Below, in pieces: positions 44,534 to 51,414 of a stretch of DNA of 51,414 nucleotides. Within the stretch, counting starts at the first letter, position 1. Each line of letters starts with the position of its first letter. The stretch is from Pseudanabaena sp. Salubria-1. GTDB lineage: Bacteria; Cyanobacteriota; Cyanobacteriia; Pseudanabaenales; Pseudanabaenaceae. Location: positions 25,001 through 76,414 of the forward strand of contig JALQCR010000031.1 of assembly GCA_023336205.1 (NCBI GenBank). Direction: 5' to 3'. The notes under the pieces were generated by a model. It ran no database searches and had not been told where the DNA came from. It was given only the letters and a program-made list of their open reading frames with translations. The translations under genes were made by a program, and so were the position numbers.

Positions 44534-45625
44534 TTAAGTAGGAATGGGTTTGAGAATAATTTCAAACCCATGACGAGCAGCAATATCGGCACTAATTTGG
44601 AGATACCTAAGAAGTTTCAACCAAAGGACAGAAGGAAATAAAACGGAAAGTGTCAAATCACAGGTAGCTTTCCAGTCCAAGACAGGAGGACTCGACCATT
44701 GATCAATCCAATGGGCCAAAAGATAAGCAAGCAGAGAGAGGATAAGCCAACGATAAACACCAAGTTTTGTAGATTGCCCAAAACAATGCAAACCAAAGCG
44801 ATGTTTGATGGTTTTGAAGAATCCCTCAATCGCCCAACGCTTACGACCTAACATCACCAGATAAGCACCAGAATAAGGATGAGAAGAGACAACAAAGCGT
44901 AACTCCCGTTTACTATCAGCTCTTTTGAGCCAAAACCAAGAGATCGTCAAAGGCTGAGTTAGCCCTTCTAGCAAAATTTGTTGTCCACGTTTGCCATGAC
45001 GATAAAGTTGTTTGACTGTACGGCCATCTTGAAGTTTACGATTGTTGCGTACACCGACAACGATGCGCCAAGTCTTGGCGCGGACAGTATTGAAAAACTT
45101 CACCGTACTAAACTCAGTATCAGCAAGGACAATCACAGTCTTGCCTTGGGTTAGTTGCTTGGGTACTGTCCCCAATAACTTACAAGCTAAGTCAGAGGGA
45201 CTGGGGTATCCTTTGCCGCGCCATACTCTAAAACTCCATGGTACGCGCCACTCTCCATAGACCAGATACAGTACAACCAGATGTAGTCCTCGCTTTCCGT
45301 TTAGTATTCTCACCCATGGGTCTGGTTCGTTTTGGGTGGGATTGCTCAAATGTAAAAACTTGCCGCTTTTTTCTAGGGTAGTCAAGTCTATCAGTATCTT
45401 TAATGGCACTTGTTTCGATGGGCGATGCTTGGCGATTTGTCCCAAAATAGCCTGCCGTGTTGACCGAATTACTGCTCTCGTTGACCAGTTATAGTGATTG
45501 AGAAATCGGCTGAGTGCACTCGCTGATTTTATCTGTGTATGTTCTGGATAAGGATGCCTTTGTGCTTCGAGAAATAGTCCTAGTATTGCATTGAGACTTG
45601 CTGTTTGCAGCAATTCCAAATTCAA
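44534..45625 (-). pseudogene. Transposase of copy 3, truncated by the nested IS
   Basis: From QTASLNAILGLF onward it is identical to the copy 1 protein. The first 24 residues (MESIVKHAQGLVYSLLCLMP...) are on the far side of the nested IS at 47094-47164. The nested IS supplies an ATG-start MNLELL joined in frame, so a nearly full-length protein could be made from inside the nested element. Confidence 0.85.
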
Positions 45626-47084
45626 AAAGTAGCAAGATATACAAAACCAAGAGTCTAAAAATTAACAGGAATCTGCAAAGACGGGGGCTTCATCAAGCAT
45701 AAAGTCGATTAAATGTTGCCAACTCTTAAATAAAAAGTACTTGGTAAGAGAGAGAATATCTTGAAAGAATCCTCTACGAGTGCCACGCTTACGACGAATC
45801 TCTTGATAACTGGAATCTATTAAATGTAAAATCGTGTGAAATAGAAAAGCTAACAAATTAAGAGATAGAAGTGTCGATGACAAATGTTTTTGTCCATGAC
45901 CAAAGTTATGTTCCAAGTTGTAGCCCTTGGTTTTCAACACATTGTGGTTCTCATTTTCGGTTTTCCAACGACATCTACCCGTTTCAACTACGACCGCCAC
46001 ATTGTCAATATTAACAGCATGATTAGTCACAAAAGCATTACGGTAGACTTCAGAATTATCAACACTATTGCGAACAGTCAGTTCACACCAGTTCACTAAC
46101 AGAGAGGGTTCTTGTTCTCTTAAAGGTATCTGATTCACAAATCGATAACTATATATTTCTATAGATTTCCCCTTGCGGTGTTTAGTCGTCAAATTCTGCA
46201 CTTCACCATTTTTTTCAATGTAATCTAACCACTGATATAAACTAGGATGACTGGATGGTAAGCAGGTGAAAATGAAGTTCATATTTGCCTCTAAACAATT
46301 CTGACACATCGGTTGACGGCTATAGAGATCATCCCCTAATAACGTAATCGCCTGTCCTTCAAAAAGATGCCCATGTTTACTAATCCAGCGTTTCGCTGCG
46401 GCTGTTTCACAATCTTGTTTCTCATGTCCATCTTGCGGAGTGACGAATTCGGGTGGTAGAGAAATCACCTGTTCGCAACCTGGTGCAGCGATTACGGGCA
46501 AAATTGCTGTGTGTGAGTATGTTATTTTGCCACTGCGATGATTACGGGTACTACAACATTCGCAGGATATTTTCGATGAGCTATGGTACTCCGTTCCATC
46601 TAAACAAATCAGTAAATTCCTATCCAATCTTTCATATCGTTTCAGGTGCTTTCCCATTTGCAGAAATTTATACACTTTCTCAAATACAGCGTTCAGACTC
46701 TTGGCGCTAATTAGGTCGAGGATATTGCGTATTTGCTGGTCAGAGGGTATTTTCTCCACTCCAAATATACTTTGAACGTTATTTTTTCCACTTCGACTCT
46801 GCAATTGTCTTTGATACTCTAAAAATGATTGACACTGCATAAAAAACATCGAGAAAGCCGACAGCATCGCATCGCTGATTTTAAATTTTGTCCCATTGCT
46901 TTCGCTTCTTGGGTCTTTTATTTTCTCTATCCCCTCTTGCAGGAAATCTAAAAAAACACTAAAAACTAAGATCGTTGGTGGCATTAACTGGATAGGATTA
47001 TCATTTTTGCTATGTTTTAAGCTCTACCTTTATCTGGTTCCTTATATCTGTATACTTTGCTGCTTTTTGAATTTGAAACTGCTG
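45608..47084 (-). mobile_element. Nested IS of unassigned DDE family (1477 bp)
   Basis: Inverted ends CAGCAATTCCAAATTCAAAA (left) and, complemented, CAGCAGTTTCAAATTCAAAA (right). 9-bp duplication TGCTGTTTG at 45599-45607 and 47085-47093. It interrupts the transposase of copy 3, so it arrived later. Confidence 0.9.
45662..46984 (-). CDS. Transposase of the nested IS
   Basis: 440 residues. DDE-type features: LLICLDGTEYHSSSKISCECC with a Cys cluster, TLLGDDLYSRQPMC, and WKTENENHNVLKTKGYNLEH NFGHGQKHLS. The C-terminal part is hydrophobic then basic. The pattern resembles transposases often labelled ISNCY or IS4-like; I cannot assign the family. Intact. Confidence 0.75.
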   Translation of the reverse strand: MPPTILVFSVFLDFLQEGIEKIKDPRSESNGTKFKISDAMLSAFSMFFMQCQSFLEYQRQLQSRSGKNNVQSIFGVEKIPSDQQIRNILDLISAKSLNAVFEKVYKFLQMGKHLKRYERLDRNLLICLDGTEYHSSSKISCECCSTRNHRSGKITYSHTAILPVIAAPGCEQVISLPPEFVTPQDGHEKQDCETAAAKRWISKHGHLFEGQAITLLGDDLYSRQPMCQNCLEANMNFIFTCLPSSHPSLYQWLDYIEKNGEVQNLTTKHRKGKSIEIYSYRFVNQIPLREQEPSLLVNWCELTVRNSVDNSEVYRNAFVTNHAVNIDNVAVVVETGRCRWKTENENHNVLKTKGYNLEHNFGHGQKHLSSTLLSLNLLAFLFHTILHLIDSSYQEIRRKRGTRRGFFQDILSLTKYFLFKSWQHLIDFMLDEAPVFADSC

Positions 47085-47253
47085 TGCTGTTTGATACACA
47101 CTTGGCATCAAACACAGAAGACTATACACTAGCCCTTGGGCGTGCTTAACGATGCTTTCCATGCTCGTTATTTAATTTACTACTACGCCCTTTTTTTCAC
47201 ATTTCTGCTCTTTCTGCAACCCCTTTTCTTGAATGGTGCAAGATCTCAGTTAA

Positions 47254-48025
47254 CTTACTAAGCAATGCCGTGAAATTTACACCCACAGGTGGGCGCATCA
47301 CCTTAGAAGTTAAACATATTGAATTACAGCAAATGCATACCCAATCATGGATTCGCTTCGCCGTAATCGATACAGGCATCGGCATTGCCCCCGAAAACAT
47401 CCCAAAACTATTTCAACCCTTTATCCAGATTGATGGCGCTTTAAATCGTCAATATGCAGGTACAGGTTTGGGGTTATCACTTGTCAAACGCATGGTGGAA
47501 TTGCATGGTGGTCTTGTCGGCTTGACCAGCGAACTAGGCATAGGCAGCTGTTTTACGATTGATCTCCCATGCATTACTGATTTCCCATCGGCGATTATTC
47601 ATGATGCGATCGCTCCAATCTCAGAACCGCCAGCTTCAGCATCAGTCAACATTAATTCATCGCCTTTAGTATTGATTGCAGAAGACAATGAAGCTAATAT
47701 CAGTACATTGACTGACTACCTTGAAGCCAATGGATATCGGATTATTGTAGCTATGAATGGAGAAGAGGCGATCACTCTTTCTGAGACGCACCAACCTGAC
47801 TTGATTTTGATGGATATCCAGATGCCGTTCATGGATGGGCTGTCCGCAATCAAGCTAATTCGTCTCAATCCGAACTTGGCTGATATTCCGATTATTGCCT
47901 TGACGGCTTTAGCCATGGATAGCGATCGCCAAAAATGTATCAATGCTGGAGCCAATGAATATATTTCCAAGCCAATAAAGTTGAAAGCTCTATCCCAGAT
48001 GATTCAATCCTTTCTAAACCCATAA
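47254..48025 (+). pseudogene. HK2, segment 4 (ATPase and receiver)
   Basis: Resumes the HK2 frame after the second TTAA: LLSNAVKFTPTGGRITLE, G1 box DTGIGIAPENIPKLFQPF, QYAGTGLGLSLVKRMVELHGG and GIGSCFTIDLP, then a receiver domain with D1064 (LILMDIQMPFMDGLSA) and KPI near the end. The stop at 48023-48025 is 14 nt before the HK3 ATG. Confidence 0.9.
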
Positions 48026-48039
48026 TCGAGTTAATCGTG

Positions 48040-48177
48040 ATGCCCTCTCCCCTAGACCAAGACATCCTATCCGCTGTCATCCGCAATCCATTAATAGTTT
48101 CACCAGAGATGAGTGTAATGGAGGCGAGCGCCGCTATGGGTAAAACTGGGGCAAGGGCTGTATTGGTAGTTCAGTAA
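48040..48177 (+). pseudogene. HK3, N-terminal piece before an in-frame stop
   Basis: Reads MPSPLDQDILSAVIRNPLIV, SPEMSVMEASAAMGKTGARA VLVVQ, then TAA at 48175-48177. This is the first half of a CBS domain. After the stop the same frame continues KGIEAEGLDLIGLLTERDI, completing the CBS domain. One base change (for example CAA or GAA to TAA) would explain it. Confidence 0.8.
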
Positions 48178-48204
48178 AAAGGAATCGAAGCTGAAGGACT
48201 TGAC

Positions 48205-51200
48205 TTGATCGGGCTTCTCACCGAGCGAGATATTATTCGTCTCAGCTCCAAGGGCAAGCCTTTCGAGCAGTTACTAATTCAGCAAGTGATGAGCCATCCT
48301 GTGATCAGCATCCAAGAGTCAGAGCTCACAGATATTAAAGCAGCCTTATCACTATTCAAAGAACATAGTATTCGCCATCTACCAGTTTTGCAAGGCGATC
48401 GCATTGTGGGATTGTTAGCTCAAGAATCCCTCACCGAAATGTTAGCCCAGACGGTATTGCAGCTAGAAGCGAAACTCACTGGATTAAGCGATCAGAAAGT
48501 AGTAGGCGAACTCCCATTAGGTCATCATGATAGCCAGAGTCGAGCTCTATTAGCTGCCATTCCTGACATGATGTTTTGTGTTGGAGCAGATGGGGTGTAT
48601 CGCAAGTTTATGACTCCAAACCGCGAAATTGATGTAGTACCTCAAGACTTTGATCCAGTTGGTAAATGGATGCATGACTTCCTCCCTGCTGATCTTGCTC
48701 AGCGTCAGCAATCTTCGTTAGAAAAAGCATTAGAAACTGGTAAACTGCAAGTTTATGAGCAAGAGATCCAAATAGGCAAAGAACTTCATTATGAAGAAGT
48801 CCGTGTCATCAAAAGTGGTGAAGATGAAGTTCTATTTATGGTGCGAGATATTACTGAGAGTAAGCAAGCTGAAATTGCTCTGAAGCAAAGTGAGGAGACC
48901 AACCGCGCATTTCTCGCAGCAATTCCCGATCTTTTAGTTCGGATGGATTTCGCAGGAAATTATCGTGCGATGTTAGCAGGAAATGGTCTAAAAGTAAAAC
49001 TTCCTCAAATTTTAGTAGCCCAACCTAACATCTATGATATGTTGCCAAAAACATTAGCTGAGGAACGAATTCGCTATGCACGTCAGGCGATCGCTACTGG
49101 CGAATTACAAATTTACGAACAGATCATAGATATTGATGGCGAAACTCAGCATGAAGAAGTTCGGATTGTCGCCCTCAACAATCAGGAAGTATTGGTAATG
49201 ATTCGGAATATAACCGATCGTAAGATTGTCGAACTCGCATTAAAGGAGCTAAATTCTTCTCTGGAAACAAAGATTGCTGAGCGCACACTTAAACTCCAAA
49301 TTAGTGAATCTCAAAATCGAGCCATTATTGAGGCTATTCCTGATCTATTGCTAAGAGTAAAACAAGATGGAACCTGCATAAAATATATCCCTCCATTGAT
49401 GGAACCTGATAGATTTGAGCCAATCTGGCTACATCTATCAGAAATATTACCTCCAGATATACTGCAAAAGCAACTAGATGCGATCGCCTTAGCTATTTCC
49501 ACTAATACCTTACAAGTTTACGAACACCAATTTGCCGTTGGCGATCGCATGATATATGAGGAAGTTCGGATTATCGATATTAACTCTGAAGAAGCGTTAG
49601 TAATTGTGCGGGATATTAGCGATCGTAAACTTGCTGAAGCCCAATTGAAAGAAGCAACTGAGCAGCTTAAAATCTCCCATGACCAGCTTGCTAAATCGGT
49701 TATAAGTTTGCAGCGAAGCAATGCCTTACTTGTAGCTGAGCAAGAAGCTTCCTTTGATGGAGTTTTGGTGATTGATGAACACCGTAAGGTTGTCACCTAC
49801 AATCAAAAACTATTAAATCTATGGAAAACCTCTCCTACTCTAATTGCGAAGGGAGACGATCGCGAACTTGTTAACTCCATCTTAAATCAACTCACACATC
49901 CGAGTGAGTTTTTAGAGAAGGTTGAATATCTATACAACCATCCCAAGGAAATTAGCCGTGACGAGATCGCTCTACTTGACGGACGATTTTTTGAACGTTA
50001 TTCTGCCCCTATTTATTGGTCAAATGATAGTTATGGTCGGGTTTGGTTTTTTCGAGACATTAGCGATCACAAGGAATTTGAAGCGCAGTTGCTAACTATT
50101 AACGAACAACTTGCAGTCTCAAATCAGGAACTAACAAGAGCTAACCAACTAAAAGATGAATTTCTCTCGACCATGAGCCACGAACTCAGGACACCGCTTA
50201 ATGCGATTTTGGGAATGACTGAAGGCTTAAAAGAAGAAGTGTTTGGGACACTTAATCCTAAGCAAATTAGAGCCTTAACAGCCATTGACAACAGCGGCAA
50301 TCATTTATTAAATCTGATCGTAGATATGCTCGACTTTGCAAATATTGTTGCTGGTAAGTTAGCACTCACTCTTTCCTCTACAAATATTCAGCATCTCTGC
50401 AACAACAGCCAGCAAATGGTGCAAGCATCAGCTAACCTCCGACAAATCCAACTTACTTCTAAAATCCAGTCTCATTTACCAAATCTAGAAATAGACAGTC
50501 ATCGAATTCAGCAAGTATTAATCAATCTACTCAGTAATGCGATAAAGTTCACCCCAGAGGGTGGTGCAGTGTCAATGGAAGTGAGCATTTATAACGACGA
50601 TCTTGATCAAGATATTCCTAGCTCTTGGCTCAGGTTTGCTATCACCGATACTGGCATCGGCATTGCTCCAAAAAACATATCCGCCTTATTTCAGCCATTT
50701 ACTCAACTAGATGGAGCCCTTAATCGCCAGTATGAGGGCACTGGGCTGGGACTAGCGATCGTTAAGAAGCTTGTAGAGCTTCATGGTGGGCGAGTCTCTG
50801 TAATCAGTACATTGGAGGTTGGCAGTTGCTTTATGTTTGATCTTCCATTAAGCGATGATTTTAAAATCTTGTCACCACCTGAGTCTTCTCTTCAGCAGCA
50901 ATCTTCTCAGCCCCAAGAGGTGAATCCATCGCCACTACTTTTACTAGCAGAAGATAATGAAGGAAATATTGCCACTATGTCAGCATATTTAGAAGCGAAA
51001 GGATATCGCGTTATCGTTGCACGGGATGGACAGGAAGCGATCGCTCTTGCTAGAATCAATCACCCTAATTTGATTTTAATGGATATCCAAATGCCCGTCA
51101 TGGATGGGCTAGAAGCAACTAAACAAATTCGGCTTGATCCAATCTTGGCTAGTACTCCGATCATTGCGCTAACTGCTTTAGCGATGGCAGGCGATCGCCA

Positions 51201-51294
51201 AAAGTGCCTAGATGCGGGAGTGAATGAGTATATTTCCAAGCCAATAAAGCTCTCTACTTTATTCCAGAAGATTCAAGTCTTTTTAACTTCCTAA
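48205..51294 (+). CDS. HK3, CBS-PAS hybrid sensor histidine kinase
   Basis: 1029 residues from a TTG; native start probably 48040 (1084 codons) if the TAA were read. Order: CBS pair (second half of the first, then MSHPVISIQESELTDIKAAL ... IRHLPVLQGDRIVGLLAQES), three PAS of the YEQ...EEVR type (AAIPDMMFCV, AAIPDLLVRM, EAIPDLLLRV), a further PAS (QEASFDGVLVIDEH ... IYWSNDSYGRVWFFRDISDH), HisKA with H659 (STMSHELRTPLNAILGM), HATPase (LINLLSNAIKF, QYEGTGLGLAIVKKLVELHGG), receiver with D960 (LILMDIQMPVMDGLEA) and KPI. No membrane span. CBS domains usually bind adenine nucleotides, so it may sense energy status; inference. It is the only kinase of the array with its catalytic core uninterrupted. 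Confidence 0.88.
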   Translation: MIGLLTERDIIRLSSKGKPFEQLLIQQVMSHPVISIQESELTDIKAALSLFKEHSIRHLPVLQGDRIVGLLAQESLTEMLAQTVLQLEAKLTGLSDQKVVGELPLGHHDSQSRALLAAIPDMMFCVGADGVYRKFMTPNREIDVVPQDFDPVGKWMHDFLPADLAQRQQSSLEKALETGKLQVYEQEIQIGKELHYEEVRVIKSGEDEVLFMVRDITESKQAEIALKQSEETNRAFLAAIPDLLVRMDFAGNYRAMLAGNGLKVKLPQILVAQPNIYDMLPKTLAEERIRYARQAIATGELQIYEQIIDIDGETQHEEVRIVALNNQEVLVMIRNITDRKIVELALKELNSSLETKIAERTLKLQISESQNRAIIEAIPDLLLRVKQDGTCIKYIPPLMEPDRFEPIWLHLSEILPPDILQKQLDAIALAISTNTLQVYEHQFAVGDRMIYEEVRIIDINSEEALVIVRDISDRKLAEAQLKEATEQLKISHDQLAKSVISLQRSNALLVAEQEASFDGVLVIDEHRKVVTYNQKLLNLWKTSPTLIAKGDDRELVNSILNQLTHPSEFLEKVEYLYNHPKEISRDEIALLDGRFFERYSAPIYWSNDSYGRVWFFRDISDHKEFEAQLLTINEQLAVSNQELTRANQLKDEFLSTMSHELRTPLNAILGMTEGLKEEVFGTLNPKQIRALTAIDNSGNHLLNLIVDMLDFANIVAGKLALTLSSTNIQHLCNNSQQMVQASANLRQIQLTSKIQSHLPNLEIDSHRIQQVLINLLSNAIKFTPEGGAVSMEVSIYNDDLDQDIPSSWLRFAITDTGIGIAPKNISALFQPFTQLDGALNRQYEGTGLGLAIVKKLVELHGGRVSVISTLEVGSCFMFDLPLSDDFKILSPPESSLQQQSSQPQEVNPSPLLLLAEDNEGNIATMSAYLEAKGYRVIVARDGQEAIALARINHPNLILMDIQMPVMDGLEATKQIRLDPILASTPIIALTALAMAGDRQKCLDAGVNEYISKPIKLSTLFQKIQVFLTS

Positions 51295-51306
51295 AAGCTT
51301 ACACCC

Positions 51307-51351
51307 GTTGCAATGGTTTGCTTAACAGTAACACCCAAAATATCAGTGGCG
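51307..51351. repeat. Left arm of a family A hairpin, incomplete at the sequence end
   Basis: GTTGCAATGGTTTGCTTAAC, AGTAACACCCAAAATATCAG and TGGCGG match the arm AGCAATGTAAGCTTTGCTTA...CCCAAAAGATGAGTGGC of 33151-33266. The second arm is missing because the sequence degenerates at 51350. Confidence 0.65.
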
Positions 51352-51414
51352 GGGGGGGGGGGGGGGCCCGGTTTTTTTTTTTTTTTTTTTGTTTTTTTAT
51401 AAAAAAAAAAAAAA
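51350..51414. other. Homopolymer runs, probable sequencing/assembly artefact
   Basis: A G17 run, CCCGG, a long T run, GTTTTTTTATA and an A14 run end the window. This is unlike any other region here and starts at the apex of a hairpin arm, so it is most likely not real sequence. Confidence 0.85.

Larger units (their letters stand above)
44506..47249 (-). mobile_element. TTAA-targeting IS, copy 3 (inverted, split by a nested IS)
   Basis: Ends as in copies 1 and 2, in opposite orientation; TTAA at 44502-44505 and 47250-47253. Total 2744 bp = 1258 + 1477 nested IS + 9-bp duplication, an exact fit. Inserted in the ATPase N-box of HK2. Confidence 0.94.

Noticed and set aside
45884..46710. Plus-strand frames opposite the nested IS transposase
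   Set aside because: They are antisense to an intact 440-residue transposase and show no protein-like pattern of their own.

Overview
The window looks like chromosomal DNA of a filamentous or unicellular cyanobacterium, possibly related to Pseudanabaena (inference from gene content and style; no phylogeny was run). The evidence is the very frequent HIP1 octamer GCGATCGC, an SLH-domain beta-helix protein, an apocarotenoid oxygenase, cyanobacterial DUF1824/DUF3318/DUF6464-type proteins, a ComFB-domain protein, a cyanobacterial-type PEP carboxylase and large PAS-rich hybrid histidine kinases.

Layout. 1-9.4 kb is mostly intact housekeeping and hypothetical genes: SLH/beta-helix protein, small conserved protein, carotenoid oxygenase, DUF1824, DUF3318, tandem ComFB protein, CGFS glutaredoxin, MFS transporter, FtsW. 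9.6-20.1 kb holds a type I restriction-modification locus (hsdM, a VapB/VapC-type pair plus a small ORF, hsdS, hsdR). It is damaged in all three subunits: hsdM by a frameshift at a T7 tract, hsdS by a 1300-bp IS with a 9-bp target duplication, and hsdR by an IS5-type element that removes its last 41 codons. 20.1-28 kb is again ordinary: AllA-like protein, UbiH-like hydroxylase, ppc, Gfo/Idh oxidoreductase, outer-membrane beta-barrel, DUF6464. 28.2-32.1 kb is a zinc-ribbon Ser/Thr kinase split by an ISKra4 element, followed by an IS30 inserted in a MITE. 32.2-33.1 kb is an amidase. 33.5-51.3 kb is a tandem array of three hybrid sensor histidine kinases (HK1, HK2, HK3), interrupted by an IS1595, an IS1, three copies of one 1258-bp IS that always sits in TTAA, and a 1477-bp IS nested in the third copy.

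Mobile DNA. Eleven IS elements of nine kinds can be delimited to the base by terminal repeats and target duplications. When each IS and one copy of its target duplication are removed, every interrupted gene rejoins in frame: HK1 1311 aa, HK2 1133 aa, hsdS 423 aa, hsdR 1050 aa, kinase 359 aa. The insertions must therefore be recent or potentially reversible. The intergenic spaces hold many long hairpins belonging to several MITE-like families. The most striking has conserved outer ends around AAAACCCAAA and a conserved GCTTCGC-like apex, while the stem sequence differs in every copy but stays self-complementary. The last 60 or so bases are homopolymer runs that look like sequencing or assembly failure; they begin inside the left arm of one of these hairpins.

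No tRNA, rRNA or CRISPR array was recognised. All identifications come from reading the sequence and from knowledge of the families; no database search was possible.
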